From assembly GCA_043812055.1 (NCBI GenBank), contig JBDRMN010000014.1, forward strand, positions 1 to 56,272: 56,272 nt of DNA, read 5' to 3'. This DNA is from JBDRMN01 sp043812055. GTDB taxonomy: Bacteria > Patescibacteriota > Gracilibacteria > JAHISY01. The position numbers and the translations under genes are program-made. This document shows, piece by piece, positions 1 through 8,097 of this stretch. Positions within the stretch are counted from its first letter, which is position 1; each line of letters opens with the position of its first letter. The notes beneath the pieces were generated by a model, which was not told the DNA's origin, did no database searches, and saw only the letters and a list, made by a program, of their open reading frames with translations.

Positions 1-1
1 A

Positions 2-595
2 AAATGGATAGCATTTCTGAAAATATTCAGTTACGTAACCATAATTCTCCTGAACTGCGAACGAAGCTTTTTAGGGAGTGGCAGAATTTACACGAGACCA
101 ATAAAAATTTTAATCGAAATATTCCAGGACTCAGGAATAGACATCGCAGCCTTTTCACTAAGGGTTGATAAGAATAGTCCGGCGCGAGAAATTCAGACCG
201 CCATAAGGTCGGAAGAATCTTTTCGAAAAAAAATAAAAAAGCTAGAAGCAACAATGTTGATTTCATTGGATAAAACAGCAAAAAGAAAATTAAGGGAGGA
301 TTATGAGCAAGCTCTCGCCAAACACAAAAGAGCAGCTGCTGAATTTCGAAACATCGGCGAGCCCAGTGATCTGGGATTACAGAATAATCCAGCCGGCTGG
401 CAAAAAGTGAGAGTTGTCCTAAAGCCGTTTTATGATTTTGATTTACAATTTCATGTGCGCAAAAGAGAGATTGAATCTATTAACTACACGAAGTGGCTAA
501 TCGGCGTTATGAAGTCTCAAGCTGAATTTTTGGAACAGGGTCTCAAGAAAGCCCAGCCAAGAATTCTTACCCAAAAAAGGGAAGACGTGGAATAG
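2..595 (+). CDS. Hypothetical protein, 5'-partial or frameshifted
   Basis: Not recognised. One reading frame is open from the window edge to the stop at 593-595; its clearly protein-like part begins near 130 and runs through a basic, helix-rich region (KTAKRKLREDYEQALAKHKR). The first internal ATG in that frame is at 254. A second frame has an ATG at 4 and is protein-like for about 35 codons before stopping near 169. The two may be one gene broken by a single-base indel in the A/T runs near 105-120. The gene converges on aspS with a 4-nt gap. The true start may lie outside the window. Confidence 0.5.
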   Translation, partial: KWIAFLKIFSYVTIILLNCERSFLGSGRIYTRPIKILIEIFQDSGIDIAAFSLRVDKNSPAREIQTAIRSEESFRKKIKKLEATMLISLDKTAKRKLREDYEQALAKHKRAAAEFRNIGEPSDLGLQNNPAGWQKVRVVLKPFYDFDLQFHVRKREIESINYTKWLIGVMKSQAEFLEQGLKKAQPRILTQKREDVE

Positions 596-599
596 ATAA

Positions 600-2951
600 T
601 TACTTCGCAAACCTACTCACCTTCTCTCCTACAACTTTCGCATAATCCGCGTATTGCATTTTGATTGATTTTGTCCGGGAACCGGCGTTGAAATTGATCT
701 CGGTGTTTGCCGCGAGGGATTTTTCGACGAAAACCGGCAGGCCAAAAATATTTCCAAAGGGCGGCACAGCCCCTCTCTCACAACCGGTAACGGCCTTCAC
801 TTCTTCGAGCGTAGCCAATTCGAGCTCTCTCACTCCGGCAACTTCTTTCAACGCACCCTCATCCACCTCTCGGACTCCGGAGCAAACTGATTGAATATAG
901 CCATTCTCTGTTTTCCATACCAAAGCTCTCGCACCTTGTTCGAGCTTGCTTCCACGCACCTCGGCGGCCTCTTCGGAAGTTTTCACAGGCTCGTGATCGA
1001 GGACCTCGAATTTAATTTCCTTCTCATTCAAAAGCCTCTCAATTTCGGCGAACACATCGCGCTCTGCGGTAGGCTGCGCAGTCGAAACGATCTCGAGTTC
1101 CTTCAATTGTTCGGCCGGTACGATATCCGGAGCTCCGAGCATGAGATCTTCGGCGCGGTTGGTTTTGGGGAAGGCGATCACTTCACGGATATTCGGTTCT
1201 CCGGCGAAAATCATCGCGATACGATCGAGTCCCCAGGCGATGCCGCCGTGGGGGGGAGCACCATAGCTGAAGGCCCGCAGGATGTGGCCAAATCTGCGTT
1301 CGGCATCCCGATCGCTGATTTTCAAAATATCAAAAATCTTTTTTTGCAGTGTCCTCTCGTGAATTCGTATTGAACCACCGCCAATTTCATAACCGTTCAA
1401 AACTACGTCGTAGGCTTCCGCGCGGGCTTTTAGCGGATCCGAATCAAGCAGCGCATGATCTTCTTTTTTTGGTCGAGTGAAAGGATGGTGCACGGCTCCG
1501 ACTTCTCCCGTCTCTGCATCTTTTTCAAACATCGGGAAGTCGGTGATCCAACAATAGGCGAACTCGTTTTCTTTGCCCTCTAATAGTTTCAACTTTTTTG
1601 CGACGGCGATCCGCACTGCGCCGAGGCTCTCACACGCCACCCGCCATTCATCCGCGGCAAAGAACAGAATATCTCCAGATTCAGCCTTACATTTAGTGGA
1701 AATCTTTTGGGTCAATTTTTCGCCTAATTTTGAAACAGGAACTCCTTCGAAAGAAAGAGCTTTTTCTGTTCCCTGTTCCCCTGCCTGCGCCAAGGCTTCC
1801 ACCTTCGCCCTTCGGGCTTCGGTGGACAAGTCGGCAGGCAAGCTGGCACCTGTTCCCTGTATTTTGATCCAGGCTAGTCCTTTCGCTCCGTAGATACTGG
1901 CGACCTTTTCAAGGGCTTCGATATCTTTACGCGAGAATACTGCGCCGCCCGGAACTTTCAGAACTTTAATTTTGCCTCCACTCTTCACCACGTCGGCGAA
2001 AATACCAAAACCGCAACCTTTACATTCCTTACTTACGTCCACAATCTCGAGCTCGTAGCGTAAATCGGGAGAATCATTCCCGAATTTATCCAGGGCCTGT
2101 TGGTAAGTGAAACGCGGGAACTTACCGGCTTTGAGCTTCACATCCGGCCGACACTCTTTGGTAATTGTTTTGAGAGCCTTTTCATTTATCCGAATCACGT
2201 CTTCGGCATCCACGAAACTCATTTCCAGATCCATCTGGGTGAATTCCGGTTGGCGGTCACCGCGCTGGTCTTCATCACGGAAGCAGCGGGCAATCTGCAT
2301 GTAGCGATCGAAGCCCGCCACCTGGCTGAGTTGCTTCAACTGCTGGGGAGACTGGGGCAACACGTAAAACTTCCCCGGATGGACTCGCGAGGGCACGATG
2401 TATTCCCGCGCACCTTCCGGAGTTCCCTTGATCAGGATCGGAGTTTCGATTTCCACAAAATCGTTTTTGTAAAAGAATTTACGCACAGCCTGCCAAATCC
2501 GGTGGTGGAGCACCATGTTCCGCTGCATTCGCTTGCGGCGCAGATCGAGATAACGGTACTGCAGGCGCACCTCTTCATTTTCGTCATGCTCTTCCGCAAT
2601 TTCGAATGGGGGAGTCTGGGACTCGTTGAGGATCTTTACCTCGCCAACGAGGATCTCAATCTCGCCGGTAGTCATTTTTTTATTCTCCTGACCGGTTGGA
2701 CGAGCGCGCACTTTGCCAATAATTTGCAGAACCCATTCGGGTCGCACAGTTTCGAAAGTTTTATGGGCGTCACCCGAAAGCTCGGGATCAGTCACGATTT
2801 GCGTCACTCCAAAACGGTCGCGTAGATCGATAAAAATTAAACTACCATGATCACGGCGACGATCAACCCAGCCTGTTAACGTTACTTCAGCACCCTCGGC
2901 TTTGCCGGTGAGATCGTTGCAAGTATGCGTACGGTAAGCGGTTTTATACAT
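600..2951 (-). CDS. aspS: Aspartyl-tRNA synthetase with C-terminal YbaK-type editing domain
   Basis: Charges tRNA-Asp with aspartate in the cytoplasm. The order is an N-terminal OB anticodon-binding domain (LTGWVDRRRDHG near residue 27), the class II catalytic core (QSPQQLKQ; FRDEDQRGDRQPEFTQ), the bacterial GAD insertion, and motif 3 (GLDRIAMI). A normal AspRS ends near LKELEIVS. This one continues for about 154 residues (about 630-783) that look like a YbaK/ProX deacylase (EPVKTSEEAAEVRG; GCERGAVPPFGN). The start at 2951 (MYKTAYRTHTC) is preferred because 21 further upstream codons are repeat-derived. A repeat-coded insert lies in the GAD region (+ strand 1766-1860). AspRS identity is certain; the editing role of the tail is inferred. 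Confidence 0.95.
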   Translation of the reverse strand: MYKTAYRTHTCNDLTGKAEGAEVTLTGWVDRRRDHGSLIFIDLRDRFGVTQIVTDPELSGDAHKTFETVRPEWVLQIIGKVRARPTGQENKKMTTGEIEILVGEVKILNESQTPPFEIAEEHDENEEVRLQYRYLDLRRKRMQRNMVLHHRIWQAVRKFFYKNDFVEIETPILIKGTPEGAREYIVPSRVHPGKFYVLPQSPQQLKQLSQVAGFDRYMQIARCFRDEDQRGDRQPEFTQMDLEMSFVDAEDVIRINEKALKTITKECRPDVKLKAGKFPRFTYQQALDKFGNDSPDLRYELEIVDVSKECKGCGFGIFADVVKSGGKIKVLKVPGGAVFSRKDIEALEKVASIYGAKGLAWIKIQGTGASLPADLSTEARRAKVEALAQAGEQGTEKALSFEGVPVSKLGEKLTQKISTKCKAESGDILFFAADEWRVACESLGAVRIAVAKKLKLLEGKENEFAYCWITDFPMFEKDAETGEVGAVHHPFTRPKKEDHALLDSDPLKARAEAYDVVLNGYEIGGGSIRIHERTLQKKIFDILKISDRDAERRFGHILRAFSYGAPPHGGIAWGLDRIAMIFAGEPNIREVIAFPKTNRAEDLMLGAPDIVPAEQLKELEIVSTAQPTAERDVFAEIERLLNEKEIKFEVLDHEPVKTSEEAAEVRGSKLEQGARALVWKTENGYIQSVCSGVREVDEGALKEVAGVRELELATLEEVKAVTGCERGAVPPFGNIFGLPVFVEKSLAANTEINFNAGSRTKSIKMQYADYAKVVGEKVSRFAK

Positions 2952-3043
2952 TAGGAAAAATTTAAAGCCCGGGAATTTTAGCACAGGGAACAGATTCCAG
3001 GTTACAGGGAACAAAGGTTATAAACTTACCCCAAGCTTTTCTA

Positions 3044-3095
3044 CCTAAAGACCCAACGACCTAAAGACCTAATAACCCAAAAACCCCTAACTACT
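3044..3095. repeat. Heptad tandem repeat (CCTAAAGA-like)
   Basis: Degenerate 7-bp units of the form ACCTAAAG follow one another upstream of aspS. The same kind of repeat occurs at 27719-27816, 43194-43232 and, briefly, 37512-37540. It resembles the heptanucleotide STRR repeats known from cyanobacteria. Confidence 0.5.
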
Positions 3096-3134
3096 CACAC
3101 TTGCACGATGAATCCAATGATTTAAAGGCCTTCT

Positions 3135-3266
3135 TTAAGAAAAATAAGCAAAAACCTTAAATAAAACTATGCCGATAGTCACACTAAGTCCTGTAATCAT
3201 AAGAATTTTTGCGAGCAGCCTGATTGCTTTTGTTGAGATTTCGTCGATATTATAATCGTCACTCAT
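3135..3266 (-). CDS. Small single-pass membrane protein (43 aa)
   Basis: A 43-codon frame begins MSDDYNIDEISTKAIRLLAK and continues into a hydrophobic stretch ending VFAYFS, consistent with one membrane segment after an acidic cytoplasmic tail. AAAGGG lies 4-5 nt before the ATG and could act as a weak ribosome-binding site. It sits between aspS and another envelope-type gene on the same strand. No family is recognised, and length alone does not prove it is coding. Confidence 0.4.
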   Translation of the reverse strand: MSDDYNIDEISTKAIRLLAKILMITGLSVTIGIVLFKVFAYFS

Positions 3267-3400
3267 TTTGCCCTTTGATAAGGTAAAAAGTACTCTTTTA
3301 ATAAAAAAGGGTACTTTTGGTCGGGCCAGCCTATCCTGAAATTATTTCTCAGTCAATAGGGCAAAAAATTTTTGGAGCTGACAAGTCACAGTTTTAGACT

Positions 3401-4276
3401 CTATTTCAGGTTCTCTTGTAATACTGAAATCACTCTACGGGTGTGCTTGAAGTGATCCTGGTAATAGGAAAACCCAAAAATCTTTCCGCCAATTGGCAGA
3501 ATCGTAGCGGCCATGTCGTCCCAGGTGATGTAATACGATTTAGTGCCGAAAGCGGCTGCCCAGACCGGTCCGGCCTGCTCTCGAATCGCCTCTTTCAAAC
3601 TGTAATAATCCAAACTCGGAGAATCACCCAGCTCAAAAACCCGGATAAAGGGCTGGTTGCGCAGGTAAACGGTCCGCTTGGAAATCGAGTTATTGGGTGG
3701 CAGGTTAATAAGATCGAGGAAGTAGGGTACCCGGCTAACGGCCCCGGGGCTGTAGCCGAAACGCTGCACTTCCTGCTCAAAAGTAGGAGTCGTGCTGAGC
3801 AGGCTTCCAGTATCGAAGAAACCTTCACCGACGAGAGTAACGTTGCTAAAAAGTCCACTGGAACTCAGGACACATTCCCAAAATTCCGGCTCGCCGTCTT
3901 TTACGGTGAATTCATACTCCCGGCTAGGCTCGATGTTGGTAAGCGCCAACTTCCCATCCTTGATCGCTGTACTAATGGCATCCAGGATTTCGTATCCAGT
4001 ATTGCCAAGCAGGGCTCCGAGATCATTCTTGGTGTTGGCGTGAATCTTTAGATCACCGCCAATCAGGGCGATAATATCGCTGCGGCCCTTGGGAACACAT
4101 TTACCGATAGCTTCCCGAGAGTCGGTAACTGCCATCACACTGGCAGCAGCGTGGACGGCTTCCAGGTCGAGCTGACCAGCATTTTTCTCAGCAGTGAAAG
4201 GGCCGGCCGCGACGGTGACAGCCGCAATTCCCAGGGCAGCGTAGGTCAGGAAACGGGTGGGATTCGGAACACGCAT
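3401..4276 (-). CDS. Hypothetical exported protein (291 aa)
   Basis: Not recognised. A basic N-terminus (MRVPNPTR) is followed by a hydrophobic segment (about residues 9-25), consistent with a signal peptide or membrane anchor. The rest is soluble and mixed, with two Cys (KCVPKG; WECVLSS) that could pair outside the cell, and a basic C-terminus. It stands alone, transcribed in the same direction as the small gene at 4396-4749. Coding status is convincing from length and composition; function is unknown. Confidence 0.75.
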   Translation of the reverse strand: MRVPNPTRFLTYAALGIAAVTVAAGPFTAEKNAGQLDLEAVHAAASVMAVTDSREAIGKCVPKGRSDIIALIGGDLKIHANTKNDLGALLGNTGYEILDAISTAIKDGKLALTNIEPSREYEFTVKDGEPEFWECVLSSSGLFSNVTLVGEGFFDTGSLLSTTPTFEQEVQRFGYSPGAVSRVPYFLDLINLPPNNSISKRTVYLRNQPFIRVFELGDSPSLDYYSLKEAIREQAGPVWAAAFGTKSYYITWDDMAATILPIGGKIFGFSYYQDHFKHTRRVISVLQENLK

Positions 4277-4395
4277 ATTTATTTTTGTTTAATTTTCCCC
4301 TCATTCTAGCATTTTTGGGGCGTATTTTCAAGTGCTCGGCCATCCCTCGGGCTTCGAGTCGAGGAAAGGGGCAGTCACCTTGGTCGCAGCCTTAA

Positions 4396-4749
4396 TCAGC
4401 TTTTACTTTGACTACGTAGACGTAGGAAATTGATGAATTCAACAACGTGTTTACGCTCAAGCTCGTCAAGCTCAGCGTAGTGGGCGGGTGAGTCAGCTGG
4501 CACGGGAAGCACGGTGGTGGCGGGACGCTTCTCGTGATCGCGAATATAGAAGTCTAAATTCTTACCAGCGCTAATATCTTCCCGGTTGGCTAGAATAAAT
4601 TCGCTGAATTCAGCTACATGCAAACGATCCTTGTCGCTCAAATCAAGATAATACGAAGGAGTTGATTTCTCTTGCTGAGAATCTTTTGGGCTACTGTGTA
4701 GACGGAAGACGTTACGATCAGCTGGCGCCTTGTCGGAAGCAGAAGTCAT
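4396..4749 (-). CDS. Hypothetical protein (117 aa)
   Basis: Not recognised. The start at 4749 (MTSASDKAPADRNVF) is chosen because the upstream 25 codons of the same frame look non-coding. The protein is soluble and charged. It contains two similar short helical stretches, LDLSDKDRLHVAEFSEFIL and LDELERKHVVEFINFLRL, which look like an internal repeat of about 18 residues (L-[DE]-x-L-x-[DER]-K-[DH]). The promoter region is shared with the divergent small membrane protein at 4853. Confidence 0.6.
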   Translation of the reverse strand: MTSASDKAPADRNVFRLHSSPKDSQQEKSTPSYYLDLSDKDRLHVAEFSEFILANREDISAGKNLDFYIRDHEKRPATTVLPVPADSPAHYAELDELERKHVVEFINFLRLRSQSKS

Positions 4750-4852
4750 TGTGGGAATTTTAACAAAGTTTTGCTTAGGACTTTTTATCGAGGTGGATCT
4801 GCCCGTTGTAACTACTATACACACAGTGGCGAAGGCGGGTAGAATAACATCA

Positions 4853-5047
4853 ATGCAAATCGTTGTTTATATTCTTTACGCTTTACTCCTAACGGCCTTT
4901 TTGATTTTTGGTGGCTTTGCAGTATACCATGCTTTTCGGTATTCGTACATCTCGCCGCGCGTGCGACCAATTACCTGGATATTTATCGTAGTTTCTTGTG
5001 TTCTAATGGGCATATCACTTTATTTTTTAACCAAACTCAATATTTAA
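4853..5047 (+). CDS. Small two-helix membrane protein (64 aa)
   Basis: Begins MQIVVYILYALLLTAF. Two hydrophobic segments (about residues 3-27 and 40-60) flank a short basic loop (FRYSYISPRVRP), so a hairpin membrane protein is likely. The ATG at 4853 is preferred over the longer frame to 4730, which runs back across the divergent neighbour's start. Function unknown. Confidence 0.6.
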   Translation: MQIVVYILYALLLTAFLIFGGFAVYHAFRYSYISPRVRPITWIFIVVSCVLMGISLYFLTKLNI

Positions 5048-5092
5048 ACTTATCTAAATTTCCAAATAAACATTGAATTCTAAGTGATGTAG

Positions 5093-5191
5093 CATAATCT
5101 CGAAGAACGAAGCTCAAAGTTTACCGAGGATGTAATTGCTTTCTTGCGGACGGCAGTGCCAAATTATCAGGAAGTATCAGAGGCGAGTTAG
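5093..5191 (+). pseudogene. Remnant of four-helix-bundle (S23-type) protein
   Basis: A 32-codon stretch reads HNLEERSSKFTEDVIAF and then stops. It resembles the N-terminus of the S23/four-helix-bundle family (typically DLEERTLKFAxxVxxF). There is no in-frame start, stop codons lie just upstream, and the rest of the ~120-residue family is missing. Intact relatives lie at 25949-26326 and 36477-36842. Confidence 0.4.
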
Positions 5192-5209
5192 CGCTTAGGA
5201 TTTATTTGC

Positions 5210-5273
5210 TTGTCCTCCGTAGTCCGCCGCAGTGGACGCAGGATGGAAACCCGGAGGGCGAAGGATGGAGAAA
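5210..5273. repeat. GC-rich palindromic repeat before argG
   Basis: Contains TGTCCTCCGTAGTCCGCC and the partly complementary GGAGGGCGAAGGATGGA. It belongs with the TCCGCC…GGCGGA family seen at 1789-1853, 11163-11212, 34188-34248 and 42190-42295. Confidence 0.5.
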
Positions 5274-5298
5274 TTGGAATTTGGTAATTAAAAAAATC

Positions 5299-6498
5299 AT
5301 GAAGAAATCTTCTACCATCCCGAAAAAAGTGGTCCTGGCCTATTCAGGAGGATTAGACACGACCGTAATTGCCCACTTTTTGATTCAGAAGGGTTTTAGC
5401 GTGATTGGCTTTCTGGCGGACCTGGGTCAGGAGGTGGAGGATCTGGATGTCATCCGAGCACGTTCATGCAAAACCGGATTAAAGAAATTCGTTGCCAAAA
5501 ATCTCCAGCAAGAATTTCTCCATGACTTCATCTTACCGCTCCAATGGGCCGCCGCGAAGTACGAGAATTACTATTTGCTCGGAACGAGTGTCGCGCGACC
5601 ACTGATCGCAAAAGCTCAGGTAGAGCAGGCGTTGCAGGAAGGGGCGCAGTATCTTTCGCATGGAGCGACCGGGAAGGGGAATGACCAAGTGCGTTTCGAG
5701 CTGACCTACCAAGCGCTGGCTCCGAAACTGATGACTTACATTCCCTGGCGGGAGCCGGCCTTTTACAAAACCCTTGGTGGTCGAAAGGAAATGCTTGATT
5801 ATGCGAAGCAGCACGGTTTGCCTGTGAAAGCTTCTAAATCAAAACCCTGGAGCAGTGACGAAAACATGCTGCACATTTCTTACGAAGCCGGGATTCTGGA
5901 GGATCCTGCTCGAAGGCCACCGGAAGAAATGTTTGAGCTGACAGTTTCTCCGCAAGCAGCGCCGAACAAAGTTGAGCAAATTGAGCTTACTTTTCGGCAG
6001 GGTGTTCCAGTCAAACTGAATGGTAAAGCGAAGGCGGCTCTGGATATTTTCAAGCAGCTGAATAAACTGGGCGGACGGAACGGAATCGGCCGAGTCGATT
6101 TAGTCGAAAATCGTTTCATCGGCATGAAGAGTCGGGGTGTCTACGAAACTCCGGGCGGTACGCTGCTCTTTCACGCGCTGCGGGCCATCGAGTCACTCAC
6201 CGTTCCGAAAGATGAGCTCCACGCTCGAGATCGAATCTCGGCTGAATACGCCGAGCTTACTTACAACGGCTTCTGGTATTCCGCACGACGAAAGCAACTA
6301 GCTAAGCAGATCGACAAGTTGCGGAAGAAAATTACCGGATCCGTAAAGCTCGGACTGTATAAAGGTAATGTAATTATTTTGGGGCGCAAAGCGCCCAAAA
6401 CTTTGTATGACGAAAAGACCGTCACTTTCGAGCAGGACGGGATCTATGAACCCGCAAAGGCGACGAAATTTATTAAAGGCCAGTTTAAGAATTTGTAG
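5299..6498 (+). CDS. argG: Argininosuccinate synthase
   Basis: Joins citrulline and aspartate using ATP to form argininosuccinate, the penultimate arginine step. The N-terminal PP-loop is clear (VVLAYSGGLDTT, residues about 11-22). Family motifs follow: HGATGKGNDQVRFE, IPWREP, and SSDENMLHISYEAG. At 399 residues it has the normal length. The start at 5299 (MKKSSTIPKK) avoids a repeat-derived extension back to 5206. No argH or other arginine gene is in the window, so it stands alone. Identity is secure. Confidence 0.95.
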   Translation: MKKSSTIPKKVVLAYSGGLDTTVIAHFLIQKGFSVIGFLADLGQEVEDLDVIRARSCKTGLKKFVAKNLQQEFLHDFILPLQWAAAKYENYYLLGTSVARPLIAKAQVEQALQEGAQYLSHGATGKGNDQVRFELTYQALAPKLMTYIPWREPAFYKTLGGRKEMLDYAKQHGLPVKASKSKPWSSDENMLHISYEAGILEDPARRPPEEMFELTVSPQAAPNKVEQIELTFRQGVPVKLNGKAKAALDIFKQLNKLGGRNGIGRVDLVENRFIGMKSRGVYETPGGTLLFHALRAIESLTVPKDELHARDRISAEYAELTYNGFWYSARRKQLAKQIDKLRKKITGSVKLGLYKGNVIILGRKAPKTLYDEKTVTFEQDGIYEPAKATKFIKGQFKNL

Positions 6499-6548
6499 GA
6501 CCGGGAAAAGAAATATGAACAAAAGTTCATAATTGCCAGCTCATGGGT

Positions 6549-6557
6549 TGGTATAAT
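6549..6557 (+). promoter_or_regulatory. Extended -10 promoter upstream of dprA leader
   Basis: TGGTATAAT (TG-N-TATAAT) gives a good extended -10. A transcript from here would carry a leader of about 330 nt containing the structured region 6681-6780 before dprA. Confidence 0.45.
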
Positions 6558-6680
6558 TTTAGGCTATCGGTAAGAATTTCAAAGCTCAAAATCCAAATGT
6601 CAATTCAAGCTCAAAATCCCAATGTCAAAAGACGCCGGAGCGCACTTGCTTGTCCTGAGCTTGCCGAAGGGTAGTGGGCT

Positions 6681-6780
6681 CCGTAATGTTTGATGATCAG
6701 CAGGTATCTGAGTACACAAACTCAGCCTGGGCAATCTACAAGATTGCCCGTAAACATTACGAAACGGAGTGCAACTCCGT
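6681..6780 (+). ncRNA. Structured RNA element (three-way junction) in dprA leader
   Basis: A perfect 10-bp closing stem (CGTAATGTTT at 6682-6691 with AAACATTACG at 6752-6761) encloses two perfect hairpins: CTGAGT/ACTCAG (6708-6725) and GGGCAATCT/AGATTGCCC (6729-6749). A third hairpin, ACGGAGT/ACTCCGT (6764-6780), follows. The strand is assigned from the downstream gene; the same fold exists in the complement. It could be a riboswitch-like leader or a mobile palindromic element. No known riboswitch core was recognised. Confidence 0.4.
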
Positions 6781-6803
6781 TCCGGCTCTACTAATAAATA
6801 TAT

Positions 6804-6832
6804 TGACCTGAACACAATCAAAAGATACATAA
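6804..6832 (+). promoter_or_regulatory. Proximal dprA promoter
   Basis: TTGACC, a 17-bp spacer, then TACATA. Transcription would start close to 6839, just before the two hairpins preceding the dprA start codon. Confidence 0.45.
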
Positions 6833-6865
6833 AAAAATCCCGGTGATGTTACCGGGATCAATTCG

Positions 6866-6890
6866 CTCAGGAGGTAAATCCTGAGGAGGT
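6866..6890 (+). promoter_or_regulatory. Shine-Dalgarno hairpin of dprA
   Basis: CTCAGGA (6866-6872) pairs with TCCTGAG (6879-6885), and the second strand runs into the functional GGAGGT (6885-6890), which sits 6 nt before the GTG start. A first AGGAGG lies inside the hairpin. The arrangement could mask or present the ribosome-binding site. Confidence 0.45.
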
Positions 6891-6896
6891 TCTGAA

Positions 6897-8012
6897 GTGA
6901 TTTTAACAGCCAAGATGTCTCAAAGTCAAATGCACAAATATTTCGCCGCTCTCAATTATCTCGAAAAACTCACTCCTTTGCGCTTCAGTCGGCTTTTGAA
7001 ATATTTTCAGAATGATGCGGAGCGGATCTGGCGAGCCGATCGGGAGCGTTGGCGGCAGGCAGGGATTGAACCCAAAGCAGTCAGTGAAATCTGGTTAGAA
7101 AAAGAAAAGATTGACCCGGCGGAAGAGTTGAAAAAGTTAAGCAAGCTTGGCGCCAAGGTGCTGCCGATTACAGCTGACAAATATCCGGCCTTACTCAAAG
7201 AAATTTACGACCCTCCGCCAGTTTTACTTTTCCGGGGAGAATTTCCCTTACCGGCGGATGATTTCGCTGTGGCCGTAGTGGGCTCACGGGTGACCAGTTC
7301 CTACGGCAGGCAGGCGACTGTCGAGTTGACCCGGGGTTTGGCCCAGGCGGGAATCGTGATCGTGTCGGGACTGGCGATTGGGATCGACACTGTTGCCCAC
7401 CAGGCGGCCCTGGACTGCGGAGGGCGGACAGTGGCGGTGCTGGGGAACGGGATTGACCAGATTTACCCGCCCCGTAATCGCCAGCTTGCGAAGGATATTT
7501 TAGGCAAAGGTGGAGCAATCATATCCGAGTACCCGATCGGCAGGGAGCCCGCCGCTTACAATTTCCCGCAACGCAATCGGATCATCGCCGGACTATCGCG
7601 GGGGGTTTTGGTGACGGAGGCGCGGGAACGGTCGGGAGCGCTCATCACTACTCAGATCGGACTGGAATCGGGTCGAGAGATTTTCGCGGTTCCCGGTTCG
7701 ATTTTTTCGGAAAGTTCAGCCGGCCCCAACCGCTTGATTCAGTCCGGAGCGAAACCCGTTTTGACAGCGGCAGACCTGCTTGAAGCTCTAAACTTCCACA
7801 ATCTACCCGAGAAAATTCAGATCCGAAAAGTTGTTGCTGATACTGCCGAGGAGTCCAAAATGCTCGAAGTTCTCACAAAGACTTCGACTCACATAGATGA
7901 ATTAGTTCGCCAAAGTAGTCTAAGTGCCGGAGAAGTCGGTTCTGTTTTGAGCTTGTTGGAGATGAAGGGTTTGGCTAAAAATTTGGGAGGAATGCAATGG
8001 GTTAGAACGTGA
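6897..8012 (+). CDS. dprA: DNA-processing protein DprA
   Basis: Loads RecA onto incoming single-stranded DNA during natural transformation. An N-terminal helical domain is followed by the DprA Rossmann core (about 75-290) with VAVVGSRVTSSYGRQA, SGLAIGIDTVAHQAAL, NRIIAGLS and SGALITTQIGLESGREIFAVPG. A C-terminal winged helix (about 305-365) ends the 371-residue protein. The GTG start at 6897 is fixed by GGAGGT six nt upstream. Competence genes are common in Patescibacteria, where scavenged DNA may supply nucleotides. It is preceded by an unusually long, structured leader. Confidence 0.95.
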   Translation: MILTAKMSQSQMHKYFAALNYLEKLTPLRFSRLLKYFQNDAERIWRADRERWRQAGIEPKAVSEIWLEKEKIDPAEELKKLSKLGAKVLPITADKYPALLKEIYDPPPVLLFRGEFPLPADDFAVAVVGSRVTSSYGRQATVELTRGLAQAGIVIVSGLAIGIDTVAHQAALDCGGRTVAVLGNGIDQIYPPRNRQLAKDILGKGGAIISEYPIGREPAAYNFPQRNRIIAGLSRGVLVTEARERSGALITTQIGLESGREIFAVPGSIFSESSAGPNRLIQSGAKPVLTAADLLEALNFHNLPEKIQIRKVVADTAEESKMLEVLTKTSTHIDELVRQSSLSAGEVGSVLSLLEMKGLAKNLGGMQWVRT

Positions 8013-8056
8013 AACGTGAAGCGTAAAATGTGGAACGTGAAACCTGAAACGCGAAT
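8007..8056. repeat. Tandem AACGTGAAACG-type repeat
   Basis: About five degenerate 10-bp units (AACGTGAAAC, GTGAAGCGTA, TGGAACGTGA and so on) lie directly behind dprA. Similar short tandem words of other sequence occur at many junctions in the window. Confidence 0.5.
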
Positions 8057-8097
8057 TGTGTACTTGAGAGAAAGCCAAATTCTGTTAAAATAACTTT

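Noticed and set aside
2100..2825. Long plus-strand open frame (241 codons) opposite aspS
   Set aside because: It is the complement of a highly conserved synthetase core and has no family features of its own.
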